Source: Jimgerdemannia flammicorona (Eukaryota > Mucoromycota > Endogonomycetes > Endogonales > Endogonaceae). Taken from it: DNA of 21,454 bases. Shown here in pieces: positions 9,855 to 20,131 of the stretch. Where the stretch lies: positions 1 to 21,454 of the forward strand of contig RBNI01001654.1 in assembly GCA_003990745.1 (NCBI GenBank), written 5' to 3'. Under the pieces are notes generated by a model that did no database searches, had not been told where the DNA came from, and saw only the letters and a list, made by a program, of their open reading frames with translations. Numbering within the stretch: position 1 is the stretch's first letter; each line of letters starts with the position of its first letter. Both the position numbers and the translations under genes were made by a program.

Positions 9855-11042
9855 AACAGACTTCTTTCTCTCAAACCATATCAGTCAAAAGGCTCAAGTG
9901 GAAATTGGATCTCTATGGTATAGGGAAAGAGGGGCCATTAGTGCTCCAAGATTGGGTGTACCAGAAGTGGCAAGAGAAGAGGAGTTCAATAGTGTCAAGT
10001 TGCCCTAACCTCAAGGCTATAGTTTTTAAGAATTCAAGGTTTTTATCATTTTGAGAGCCAGATGGTACAATGTAGGCTCTGGGAGCCACTGGCAACTACT
10101 CAAGGAGAAGAGGTGTCTTTCTTCTGACAGTATGGCTGGCTTCATAGTGAGCATCCAACTTACTAGTATGCTCTGGTAGGCTAGGAGATATGGGTCAGAC
10201 CCTGGGGCTTTCTTTCATTCTGGGGGGACTCTCACTGTATCTTCAAGATGTAGAGGTATATTGGGAGATTTCAGAAGGCACTTGGAGGATTTTGGAAGAT
10301 GCAGCTGATAATTGGCCAAAGCAGATAAGGTGATTTAATACATAGTGTAATGGTGACTAGTGATTGGTAAATATCAGATGGTATGATATAAGATGGCAGT
10401 AATGATCAGGCCAGGTAATTGGCCTGTGATGGTATGATGATCAGTAAGAAGATCAGCAGAGTAACTACTTTGCTGCTTTGGGGAGTAGAGAGCCAGTAGG
10501 CCAGGTGCAGTACTGTAGAGATACTTGAGGTACTGGAGTCATGTCCAGTAGCCCTTTGGGGAAAGACCAGGTATGATGGCAGTATTACTTGAGGTGCTGA
10601 TATCACAAGCCAGATGGTGACTTCTGACTCAAAGCTGGGCAGAGAGAGTGGTGGTCAGATAGCAGACCTATTTATTAAGTATGTAGATTGGCACTGGGCA
10701 GTAAAGGTGGGGTAGAGTAACTCATTGTTGGGGATTTCTCAGGCCTGTATACTACTTCCTTTTTTGCTTTATAACTATATATATTATTTATATGAGGGGG
10801 CCAATTGTGGCCTTAGTAGAGACATTGTTATTGGCAAGAAGGGGGGGGTGGGAGCAGCTCAGAGTAGAGAGAACCAGGCTTTAGCCATCTTGGTCTTATC
10901 AAGGTTAGGTGTTGGATTGCTTGAGACTACTTTGTTCAGAGCCTGACCCCATTCACTTTCTTGTCAGGAAATCCAGGAGACATTTTTCCACTATTTGCTT
11001 TATAACTATGTTCTGAATAAATGAGTGTAGAAAAAAAAAAAT
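9855..11042 (+). mobile_element. Poly(A)-tailed retro-insertion of unknown source
   Basis: The segment is absent from LINE copy 2. The alignment of unit 1b to copy 2 breaks at 9854 and resumes at 11055, and the flanks are 12-bp direct repeats. The 3' end has AATAAA (about 11017) followed within about 10 nt by eleven A residues (11031-11041), which is the signature of target-primed insertion of a polyadenylated RNA. The plus strand keeps protein-like stretches separated by stops: GIGKEGPLVLQDWVYQKWQE at about 9920-9980, LEVLESCPVALWGKTRYDG at about 10525-10580, and SGGQIADLFIKYVDWHWAVK at about 10645-10705. I recognise no domain. It is either a 5'-truncated copy of a second LINE family or a processed pseudogene of a host mRNA. 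Confidence 0.75.
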
Positions 11043-11054
11043 AGGAGGTGGAGT
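11043..11054 (+). repeat. Target-site duplication, right copy
   Basis: AGGAGGTGGAGT directly follows the poly(A) run and one T. LINE 1b homology to copy 2 resumes immediately afterwards (GTTGGTAGTGGGTTGAAAGATGAG-type sequence against copy 2 from about 19730). Confidence 0.85.
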
Positions 11055-11455
11055 GATCTCTAGAGGAGGTTGGTAGTGGGTTGAAAGATGAGTGATTGAC
11101 TTTAGGATGGGTGTTGACAATTTGGGTTGAGCTTGCAAGACATTAGCTATATGTATTTAAGGAGAGTTGACATTTGCCTTTAGGGGTGTAAGTTGCTAGA
11201 TGAGAGTAGCTGGTGACAGATATGTTAACTGGGTGGTAGAGGGGTGGGGGTACTGGTGAGAGATATTAGAGGTAATTGGTGGAGATTATCTATAGGAAGA
11301 GTAGGGGGAGGATTGTAGTGGCTGGGAAGTTGGCCATGTTTTGAGAGAATAGTAAGAGGAAGATGGTGATTCTGAGTGAGATTGAGTGAGGGAGTTTATA
11401 TGTATTAGTATTTCATAGATAGTTTGATAATAAAGTAGAAGTCCTTGTAATTATA

Positions 11456-11505
<50 letters not shown>
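11456..11505 (+). repeat. (AAT)n microsatellite, LINE 3' tail
   Basis: About 50 nt of uninterrupted AAT/ATA repeat immediately follow the conserved LINE 3' end of unit 1b. Its position makes it the 3' tail of the element. Copy 2 carries A11-T-A11 at the same place. Confidence 0.9.
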
Positions 11506-11517
11506 GAGAATATAATC

Positions 11518-12547
11518 TGTACCTCTAGACAACTCTCAAGATAGAACTAACAACTCCACCTTCTGAATATGAGTAATATGAAAAAAAACTACCAGCTTAC
11601 TATAACTCTGTAACATACAGTACTGTAATCTACTGAAGATATACTAATAGCAAATCTGATGAAAGTAAAGATGATATACCTCTTCAATACTACATATATC
11701 TGGTATATGAAACAGATGATACCATCCTATAGAATGACAACTTTATTCTCACATACTACTAAATTAATAAACAGAGAGATGTAATCTAAGAACCACTCTT
11801 CCTAGATAACTACTTTATCAGAGATAATATTATTAATAGTAATCTCATCAAAGAATATCTAAATAGTGTCTAAATCTATAAATAGCTTAGCAATTATTAG
11901 TATAGTTAAGTTAGCCTTATATTATATAACTGTATTCTGACTTATCAGTTAGTAGATCTCTTAATATATCAGTTCATACTTATATCCATATTTAGTCTAG
12001 TCCAGATAGCCTCCTATTAGTATAAACACCCCCTCCTGCAGATCTCCAAAACTCAGACAAAAACACCAACAAGAATTAAATGAATACTTTCTTATACAAA
12101 TATTCCTTCACACCTTTACTTCTAATATTAGTTAATATTAAATATTATAAATAGTAAATAAATCTATTTAATAATCCACAACCTACTCTTAAGTAAATCT
12201 ATACTTTATTAGATCTCATTCCTAACTAGATCTAGAAATTTCTCTATTAGGTATTGTCTATAGTAATATATCAATTCAACTAAGCTGGTCTTAGTTTCTT
12301 AAACTTCTTAAAATAAAGAAAATTCTGAACATCCAGAACAAATCTGAGAAAAGACTTTAGTTGAAACATCAACTCAATCTTAAAATCAATAAGTATAAAG
12401 AATGTACTTCATATGAAATTGATCTTAATCTTAAGAAAAACAGTTTTTCAGAACATTTACAACTTCTAGAAAATCCTTCCAGAACTACATAATAGTACTA
12501 TATCAAAGTACTCTCTTATAACTTAATAGTAGTAGTTTATAAGTAAA
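11518..12547 (+). other. AT-rich upstream part of gypsy A, no identifiable gene
   Basis: There is no usable reading frame and stops are dense in all frames. By position this should hold the gag, protease and reverse-transcriptase N-terminus of gypsy copy A, but I could not identify a CCHC knuckle, a protease DTG/DSG motif or an LTR with confidence. The plus strand here is A/C/T-rich and G-poor, unlike the G-rich LINE to the left, so the change of element at about 11506 is clear. It could also include unrelated repeat DNA. Confidence 0.4.
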
Positions 12548-14401
12548 AAGTCAGCCTTTATTACCTCAGATAGAATCTATATCTATCTGCAAATACCATT
12601 TAGAATATATAATACTATAACAATTTCTAGAGAATACTGAGTAAGATTTTCTAAGAAGATATAGAAAAACAAATAATAGTTTATATAGATGATATAGTTA
12701 TCTATAGTAAGATAGCTAAGGAATATTTAAACCACATTTACTGAATTCTACAGAAACTAAGAGATCATAGTCTATTTATCAAATCAAAGAAGTGTAAGTT
12801 TAGTAAAATTGAGATCTCCTCTCTAGAATATATTATCAATCAGAATGAAACTCATATAGAGTCTATTAAGATGCAAGCAGTTAAAGTCTATCCAAGACTC
12901 ACTATAGTTACTGAAGCTCAAGCCTTCATGAGACTCACTATCTATTATAGGAGATTTATTAAAGAATTCTTTAATATTATAAGTCCTATCTACAAATTAT
13001 TCAAAAAAGATACTAAGTTCTAATAAACTGATAGATAATAATAAGTATTCAAACATCTCTAGATATATTCAACTCAGATATCTACTTGAGGAGATCTGAC
13101 TGATCTCAAGGATTAATTCTGTAGATAAATGTAAGCTTAATTGGACTAGCAACTTCTCTTATATAAAAGAAGAATAAGATAGAATATATAGTTATATATC
13201 TCAGCTAAGATAACTGTCAAGAAGAAAGAGAATATAAATTCTATAAGCTAGAGTATCTTGCAGTCATCTGGACTATAGAAAAGTTCCACTATTACTTTAC
13301 TAGAAGATACTTCACTATTCTGACTGATTATTCAGCTCTTATTTAGTTATAATCACAAGCCAATCAAAAGAAATATTTATCAGATAGATTATGAAACTGT
13401 ATGCCTATGATGTAACTATCATATACTACTCAGAAAGAACTAATACTAATACAGATATACTCTCATAAACACTCTGAAGGACTCACAATCAGAAAAACCA
13501 AAATGAATAAAGAACTCTACTATAGAATTATTACCTATCTGAGATAGTAAAGGATGACTCAATATTTAGAAGAATAGTTATCAAAAATAATTTAAAACTG
13601 ATAAAGAAATACTAAAGAAATAAAAACTACTAGTTATACTAGAATATAAGAAAAATCAAGTAATATGAACTTAGTTATATAAGAGAAAAAAATATCTATA
13701 ATATAGCAAGAAGAATATATAGTGGCCTGAAATAGAAAAGAATATCAGATGATTTGTTAAGACCTATGACAAATCAAGAAACAGAAGCAAAATTAGTATA
13801 TATAAAACCAATACTATTTGTCTATATTATAATAGATATAATTGGTCCACTACTCTTAACATTAACTGGTAACTAATATATCATTGTCATTATAGATCTT
13901 TTATAAAATAGATAGAAGTAGAACTCTTCAAAGAAGCTAATATATAATTAATTGCCAATTTCTTCTATAGAGAAATCATCTGCTGATTCAAGACTCCAAA
14001 GTAAGTAACAATAGATAAAGAAATGAAATTTGTAAACTAACTCTTTGAGATTCTATACAAGAAATACAAGATTCAGTATATTTGAATTACAGCTTATTAT
14101 TTATAGAGAAATGGACAAACTAAAAGAACTAACAAGATACTTAAAAACATTATTACTAAGATCTATAATAACTACAAAAATTAGAACTACTATATATCAA
14201 TAGTATTATCTGCTCTAGACTATATAATCACAAAGCATCCATTTCACCCCTCAAGAATTACTATTTGAAGAAGAAAGTTCTAAAAGAACCCTATTATTCA
14301 ATATAGAAATACATGAATACTAAGATATGGAGATTGTATCAAATAAGAAAGAAGGCTAAAGATTACATAATTAAGATATAGATATTATAATAGAATAATA
14401 T
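12548..14401 (+). pseudogene. Ty3/gypsy pol remnant (RT-RNaseH-integrase), copy A
   Basis: Degraded but ordered pol motifs are visible. The reverse transcriptase shows SAFITSDRIY.., a MPF-like IPFRIYN (about 12551-12610), VYIDDIVIYS with the catalytic YIDD at 12682-12693, and KKCKFSKIEISSLEYII (about 12787-12837). The thumb/connection has LTIYYRRFIKEFF (about 12934-12975). RNase H has YLAVIWTIEKF and TDYSAL (about 13255-13340). The integrase shows the IIGPL core start (about 13835), an I-D-K-E-M-K-F block in the SDNG.EF position (about 14010) and NGQTKRTNK (about 14107-14135). There is a one-base frame change between the IPF and YIDD blocks and many TAA/TAG codons. The order RT-RH-INT is diagnostic of Ty3/gypsy. 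The integrase is cut at 14401 by LINE copy 2 and continues at 20145. It is not functional. Confidence 0.88.
14389..14401 (+). repeat. Target-site duplication of LINE copy 2, left
   Basis: AATAGAATAATAT occurs here and again at 20132-20144 directly after the LINE poly(A) tail. Taking out the LINE and one repeat copy leaves the gypsy integrase frame continuous (..IIK then NNIKKIYKPLE..), so this is the true insertion site. Confidence 0.92.
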
Positions 14402-14486
14402 TAACGTCCTTTCTCTGGTAACATTCAGGTTATACAAACTTCAGACAACACTTTCGACAATGTTTTCAAGTATTGGTATTATCAAC

Positions 14487-16373
14487 ATGATGAGTAACAT
14501 GCAATCTGGTGAGCGTACTGGGTAGGGGAACTCCAGTGCCTTTGACTGGCAGTATGTGGGGGGGGGTCAAGGTGCTGGTATTGGCATGCCAAGTGCTTCA
14601 ATGAGGGGACATGGGGCCGGGGGTGGTGGCAGAGGAGGTGCAAGGCTGCACAGTAGAGGGAGGATGACCTTCACGGATAAAGTCTGGATGGGAAAGCAGG
14701 TGACTAGGCTAGATGGCTGGCTGGAGCTGGGGAAGGTGTCTGCTACCACAAGTGGTAAGGAGGTCTCTCCACTGGGGGGTCAGTATAGTGGGGCTGGAGG
14801 TGTAGTGGCTGAGGCAGTGACTGTTGATGACAGTGTAATGGACTATCTGGAAAAAAATCCAGATGTGATGGCTGATGGGAGATCTGGACAGAGGTGCGGT
14901 ACGAGACCTGGGGACCTGGCTGATGGTGTGACAGGCCTCATGGTGGCCCTGTTACTCAAAAAGTCCAGATCAGAATTCACCATCATGCTGTGCTTCTGTG
15001 GCTTGGCAGTGATGGTGAAGATGGTGCTGGGGCTGCTGGCTAGCGAGGTGAAGGGGGCAGCCTCAGTTAAGTTCTTGAAGAAGCTGGAGGCAGTTAAGGT
15101 AGGGTTTGAAGAGGAGGATTTGCTACTGGAGGCAGTGGAGAAGCGTGTAGTAGTTGGAGGGATTTCGATACCAATGGCGAGGTGTATGCATTGGGATCCC
15201 TGAGTGGTGCATCTGGTGATTGTGGATATGCCAATGGTGAAGAAGTAGGAGGCAAGGAAGCTGGTCACAGATGTGGTGAAGGAGTACAGCAAGGTAGTCA
15301 ACATTGGGTTCAGGGTATGGGAGGGGACTGAGCTCAGGACAGGAGATGTGGATGTCTGGCTAAGGCTGTTTGGAATGGAAAATACCAGAAAGGCTAGAGA
15401 CTGGCTGGTGGCACTGAAGTGGGGCCCAGTGGAGTGCAAGGTGTTGAGGGTGAAGGGGTCAGAGGAAGATGAGGAGGACCTGCTGGAGGCACTTGAGGAT
15501 CTGGTGGGGGCTGTGGAGAGGAGGCAAAGGGCTTGGAGGGCTTATGAGGCTAGGACAGTAGTGGAGGTAATCGATGGCAAGAAGGTGTGAATGGACAAGG
15601 TGCTCTGGGAGAAGGCAAAGGGGAGACAGATGCAGTAAGATTTGCTGGCCAGCTTGGAAGGGGGTCAGAAGGCAGGGGCTATGGTGGAGAGAGCTGGAGT
15701 GAGTGCTAGTATCTGGGCTGAGGCTGGCCAGCACAGGGAGAAGATGAAGGAGAGTGGGGGGCAGGGGCCTGAGGTGGTGGTAGTGGACTCGGCGATGGTG
15801 GATGATATTCAGATCCAGTATGGTGTCCCCGAGGTGGGAGAGGGGGAGTTGGAGAATATGTCAGAGGATGGTTGGGATGAGTCTGTGAGAACTGAGGAGA
15901 GGAAGGGGGGAGAGGCTTATTTGGTACAGGCAGCAGAGGTAGTTGGGGGGGAGAAGTGGCTGTTGAAGGTGCTGCAAAATGTGGCAGCTGATGAACTGGG
16001 AGAGATCAATTTCTGGATGATCAGTGAGGACTTCTGGGGGCGAGTACTGTGAGGGGAGGAGGTTGTGAGGAAGTTGAGAGATGAGATGATGGTGGCTCTC
16101 TTGGAGGCGGAGGAGTATGAGGTTACCAAGACAAGGGAGGCAACACTCTTAGGTATTGCCAATGAAAGGGCAGCTTATCTGTGGGGGCTACAGAAGGGAC
16201 TGGCAAAGTGGCAGGTGGTGTGCGAAGAGCACTGGGCATCAATGGAGATGGTGGATGGTGAGGACTGCATGGAAATGTTGGCAGCTCTGGACGAACAGCA
16301 AAATGTGGAAGATGAGATTGTGGCAGAATGTAACCTGGATCTGGCTGGAGAGGAAGTGAGTATGGAATTGTAG
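14487..16373 (+). pseudogene. LINE ORF1 (gag-like), six internal stops
   Basis: One reading frame from the tandem ATGs at 14487/14490 to TAG at 16371-16373 gives about 629 codons. It is broken only by stops at 14523 (TAG), 15201 (TGA), 15246 (TAG), 15588 (TGA), 15636 (TAA) and 16050 (TGA), with no frameshift. Such stops can arise from TGG, CAG, CAA or CGA by C->T on either strand. The start is chosen because the frame is continuous from there and sits about 85 nt into the element. The N-terminus is Gly/Arg-rich (GAGGGGRGGARLHSRGR). The middle has RTGDVDVWLRLFGMENTRKARDWL, and acidic helices (EEDEEDLLEALEDL) and a Glu-rich C-terminal half follow. No CCHC knuckle, RRM or esterase motif is recognised. 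By position it should bind the element RNA; that is inference. Confidence 0.85.
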
Positions 16374-16426
16374 ATGTGGAGTCAATAACATTTTCAAATA
16401 CTTTGCTATGAATAGTACAACCAACA

Positions 16427-19400
16427 TTTTCTAATGGGCTTAGGGAGACTGGGAGGTGATGTATGATTTTTGGATGGCTGAAGAAACTAGAGGCAGATCT
16501 CTTCTTACTTCAAGATGTATGGTGTGAGGGTGAGGAAGATGGCCTGGAATGGACAAGAGAGTGGGGTGGGGTGGCAATTTGGCAGGGTAAAGTAGGAATC
16601 CTGGTTAGGAAGGGAAAAGGAGACATTGCAGACACTGGACATTGGGTAGTAGATTAGTGTGGGGGACATGGTGGAGGTCTGGATGGACCTCAGTGGTGGT
16701 GGGATCTTGTAATTGCTCAGCTGAGAGAGGGACCCAAGTGGCATGGATTGGAGAGCTGTGGGATTCTGGTCTCTTGGTTGAGGCTGGGGTGGATTGTTTG
16801 GGGGGTGATTTTAATATGGTACGGGAGAGTAGGCTGGACAGAACTGATGGGGGAAGAGGTATGGCTGGAAGGAGTAGGGGAATGGAGGACTGGGAAGAGG
16901 TGGAGAGACTCAGTTCACTGGTGGATGCCATGCAACTTCAGGATGGGGATCGATGTCTATATACTCACTGGGTGGGAGGACTTGGTACTAGGATAGATTG
17001 GATTCTGACTGCTGAGTGTTGGGGTAATACAGTTTGGGAGTTGATGGAGGTCAAGTGGTGCCCTTGGTCAGATCACTGGGGTATTCGAGGAGGAGAGAGG
17101 TTTGGAGGGAGCAGAGAGGGGCCAGGACATTGGCATCTGAACTCTTTGCTGCTGGATGAGATGGACCTGTGGAATGTGTGGGTGGTAGTGGTACATTCCA
17201 AGGTTAATAACTGGAGGAAAGCCATGATGAGGATTGGAGATTAGTGGCATAGACTGAAATCCAAAGCTCAGAGGTACTGGGGGGAAGTGGGGAAGGAGCA
17301 AGGTGCTCAGCAGAGGAGACAAGTCAGATGGGCATCTAGGAGACTAGAAAGACTACTTCTGAATTGGGCTGGGCTACTGGAGGAGGAGGGGGTATTGGAC
17401 TGGAGGGCTAAGCAGGCTAAGCTGGAAGTGGTGGAGTTGCAGGATTTGTTAAGGAAGGAGGAAGCTATGCAGGCTCAGGCCCTGGCAGCAAGGCTATGGT
17501 GGCAGAGATTGGAAGAAGGAGAAAGGCCCACAAGGTTTTTGTCCCATCTCCTTTGAGCTAGGGGAGCAAGACACTGGTGGGAGGGAGTCCTTAATAATGA
17601 GGAAGAGATGGTATTGGGTGTGCAGGAGATTCTTGGCCAGCTGAGCACCCGCTGGAGTAACCTTTGGAGTGAGGAGAAGGGAGGGGAGGTGGCACAGGAC
17701 GTTGAGCGGCATCTGGAAGAGTGGCACTCGAATCCTGCAGTGGGGTTGGGGGACCTTGGCCAACTGGTTTTGAGAGAGGAGATCCTTCGAGTTCTGGTAT
17801 CAACAACCCTGGGTACAGCACCTGGGGAGGATGGTTTGCCTTGGGACTTTTAGAAACATATAGCAACAGTAGAGGAGGTGCTGGAGGAGATGTCGCTGAT
17901 GTATGATGCAGTCATCAGTACTGGAGAGTGGATTGGAGGGCAGTAGTTGGGGCTGGTGTCTCTGCTGTACAAGGACAAAGGGTGTAAGATGGACTGGAAG
18001 AACTGGAGGCCAATTATGCTGCTGGATATGGACTGCAAGCTGGTCACCAAAATTCTAGTGGCGAGGCTACAGAGTGTGGCTCAACAGGTGCTAGAAAAGG
18101 AGCAGCGAGGCTTTGTAGGGGGCTGACTGATCTGGGATGGTACAGCATGGGTTCATGGTGTCATTGAAGGTACTTGGGCTGTAGGGGTGGATGGCCACTT
18201 GGTTTTTCTGGACCAGGAGAAGGCCTATTAGGGTCTGGAGAGTCTGGTTAGAGAAGGTACTGGAGTACATCGGGGTACCAGTGGACATTTATTAGTCACT
18301 CATTGGACTACTGAAAGGGAGTAGGGCTGCGATTCTGGTGAATGGACACAGGGGAGCTTCTTTCCCCTTGGGGAGGGGGGTGTCTCAGGGTGATCTGCTG
18401 TTACCTATCCTTTATGCCTTTGCCCTGGAGCCTTTGTTGGATAGAATCCAGCACAGGGTTGGTGGACTGAATATCTTGGGCATCAATTGGAAGGTGGGGG
18501 CCTTTGCAGATGATATGGTGGTTGGATTGGGCTCAGTGGCTGATGTGGCTATGCTCAAGGAGACAGTAGAGTGGTATGAGAGGTGTTCTGGGGCGAAACT
18601 CAACTGGCACAAGTGTGAGACAATGGTCCTTAGTGAAGGAGTCATAGGTGGGGACGTTATTGGAACAATTGTCCCAGCTGGAGGAGTGGTTCGGTACTTG
18701 GGTATCTATTTCTCAGTGTATGGTTCCTTACTGCCCAAGGAGTGGTGGGAGCACAAGCTGGTAGAATGGGGGAAGGTACTGACGAGTTGGGGTGGTAGAC
18801 CAGTGTCACTGGCAGGAAGGGTAACTGTTCTGAATGTATATTGGATGCCAAAGCTTTGGTATCTGGGCTACCATTTGGACTTCCCTAAGTGGGTGGTTAA
18901 AAAGCTTCTCAAGATGACCCACTCTTGGCTCTGGGCTGGATGCCAGAGTCAGATTGGTTGGGAGGTACTCGCACTTCCTGTGGATCGCAGAGGACTTGAC
19001 CTGGTGGATTTTTCCAAGAGGCTACTCTGCTTGAGAGTGTGGTGGATAAAGAGGACCAGTGAGTTGAGAGGAGGAGAATGGGTGCCCCTTATGCAGCATT
19101 TGTAGGAGGCAAGGGTGTCACCAAGGGGTGGCTCAGGTGATCTACTGTCCTTGGTGGCCTTGGATGGTAGCTGGAGGATGAGATACAAAGGATTCTGGTG
19201 GGAAGTGGTCAATGGGGCTCATCATATTGGGATCTGTTGGCAAGGTACTGAAGGGGATGAGGACTGGGGACCAGTGATGTTGAGGTGAGACAGGCTCTTG
19301 TTGGGAGGGAATCTGGCTGAGGACTTCTGCTTAGAGGAGGGCATGGAGTGCCTTAGGGGTCTGGGGCAGGACCTTTGGCTGGAGACCTGGCAGGGGGCTG

Positions 19401-20046
19401 GGATCAGAGAGAGATGGGACTGGGCAGGCATCTGGTCATGGATCAAGGTTGTGTCGAGGTGGCTCCTGCCAAGACTCTTGGTAGCATGGTGGAGACTGTT
19501 ATATTGAAATGTGATGCTAAACTTTAAGGCTGGCCATCTGGTGGATAGAGGGGCCTTTGATTGTGAGGAGTGTTATAATGTGGGGCAGGAGGGAGGAGTG
19601 GTGTAGATCCCTGAACATTGGCTGGGGGAGTGCAAGAGTATAGAGAATTTCTGGAAGGTAGTTGGAGAAAGGTTGGGAGTATTGGTGCCTGATCCTGAGG
19701 TAGGTGGGCAGTGGGTGGCACTGCAGTCAAGGCTGGTGGGGGGGGTGGAGAATGAGTGGCTGATGGTTGGTTGGGCCATTGCAATATGGGTGGGGCTCAC
19801 TGAATACTGGCAGAGTGTTTTTGAGGAGGGCCCCCAGCAGCCAGTGAGATTGAGGGTAGTGAGGTGGGAGGAGCTGATGCTCGAGCTCTTCAAGGCATGG
19901 TGGGTTGATTGGGGCTCCAAGGGGGGGGACGTAAGGGGCTAGTCAGGAGGATTGTAGAGAAGAGTGGTAGAAGAGTTATGGTGAAGGTGGATGGGGTGTC
20001 ATTTGTAAGGATTAGAGAGGGGGGGGTTCCTTGTGGGATAGGTTGA
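16427..20046 (+). pseudogene. LINE ORF2: APE endonuclease-reverse transcriptase, three frameshifts
   Basis: Endonuclease motifs: NGLR (16433), LFLLQDV (about 16500), GGDFNMV (about 16800), DRTDGGRG, SRIDWIL-type TRIDWIL (about 16990), and SDHWGI (about 17070). Reverse transcriptase: LVSLLYKDKG, NWRPIMLLDMD, EQRGFVGG (about 17950-18120), LVFLDQEKAY (motif A, about 18198-18228), GVSQGDLLLPILYAF (about 18380), FADD (18503-18514), SGAKLNW (about 18590) and YLGIY (about 18695). A zinc-binding-like tail follows (CEEC..H.LGEC, about 19562-19640). Against unit 1b I infer a 1-nt loss near 16645 and a 2-nt loss at 18229. A frame change in the G8 run (19921-19928) is needed to reach the basic C-terminus (GLVRRIVEKSGRRVMVKVDG) and TGA at 20044. 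More than ten stops are present. Catalytic residues are retained, but the protein is dead. The start codon is uncertain. Confidence 0.87.
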
Positions 20047-20131
20047 GGGCTTAGGCTGTATTAATAATTATCATAGACATCAGATTAATAAAGGGAGTCC
20101 AAGTGACTATAAAAAAAAAAATAAAAAAAAA
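20047..20131 (+). other. LINE copy 2 3' UTR and A-rich tail
   Basis: A non-coding end of about 60 nt contains AATAAA at about 20087. It is followed by an A-rich tail of 11 A, one T and 11 or more A (20111-20131). The sequence just before the tail is shared with unit 1b, where the tail is (AAT)n instead. Confidence 0.85.

Larger units (their letters stand above)
6660..11390 (+). pseudogene. LINE ORF2 remnant: endonuclease-RT (unit 1b)
   Basis: The endonuclease N-terminus is readable at about 6660-6780 (ILSLNINRP..IFGWLK..DVDLFLLQDV). GGDFNMV with DRTDEGRG follows at about 7055-7120, SRIDWML at about 7240 and SDHWGL at about 7320. The reverse-transcriptase N-terminal block is at about 8170-8300 (NWRPIILLDIDY, EQRGFIGG). 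Motif A region is at about 8390 (DKEKIYNRVW) and GVLQEDPLLPILYAL is at about 8560. The catalytic FADD box is lost: relative to copy 2, 22 nt are missing just after GCCTT at 8682-8686. Frameshifts lie between the endonuclease segments near 6980-7030, and many TGG/CAG->TAG stops are present. The C-terminal cysteine-rich region at about 9690 is degraded and the rest is split by the 9855-11042 insertion. The product cannot be active. Confidence 0.8.
5325..11505 (+). mobile_element. LINE unit 1b, 5'-truncated, with (AAT)n tail
   Basis: The sequence runs collinearly with LINE copy 2 from mid-ORF1 (about 15103) through ORF2 to the 3' end. It is interrupted only by a 1.19-kb insertion (9855-11042) and local indels. 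The final ~50 nt before the tail (GTATTAGTATTTCATAGATA.., ATAATAAAG, GTCCTTGTAATTAT) match the end of copy 2 (GTATTAATAATTATCATAGA.., TTAATAAAG, GTCCAAGTGACTAT). The tail is a (AAT)n run instead of the A-rich tail of copy 2. Possible target-duplication remnants, if 1a and 1b are treated as one insertion, are GGAATAATATC (3051-3061) and AGAATATAATC (11507-11517), matching at 8 of 11 positions. Confidence 0.78.
14402..20131 (+). mobile_element. LINE copy 2, near full length (5.73 kb)
   Basis: A two-ORF non-LTR retrotransposon with a leader of about 85 nt, ORF1 (14487-16373), a short spacer, ORF2 (about 16427-20046), a short 3' UTR and an A-rich tail, flanked by a perfect 13-bp duplication. The reverse transcriptase has the L1/Tx1 look: KNWRPIMLLDMD, GVSQGDLLLPILYAFALEPLL, FADD, SGAKLNWHKCE, and a thumb with LTSWGGRPVSLAGRVTVLN. 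Among fungal lineages the nearest would be L1/Tx1-related or Deceiver/Inkcap-like rather than Tad1; this is judged from motif style, not from a tree. Mutations are few compared with units 1a and 1b, so it is the youngest insertion. The plus strand is strongly G-rich and C-poor. Confidence 0.92.

Noticed and set aside
10725..10946. Open frame of 73 codons with a hydrophobic stretch
   Set aside because: It begins at a TTG inside the poly(A)-tailed insertion, lies partly in what is probably 3' untranslated sequence, and has no family resemblance.
11460..11505. Possible CRISPR-like or satellite array
   Set aside because: It is a simple AAT microsatellite with no spacers, located exactly at a LINE 3' end.
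3051..11517. Perfect target-site duplication for the left LINE block
   Set aside because: GGAATAATATC and AGAATATAATC match at only 8 of 11 positions, and gypsy B does not visibly continue on the right side, so it is only mentioned as a possible remnant.
14843..15439. Minus-strand open frame of 198 codons
   Set aside because: It is the complement of LINE ORF1. The Ser/Thr/Pro-rich composition is a by-product of the purine-rich sense strand.
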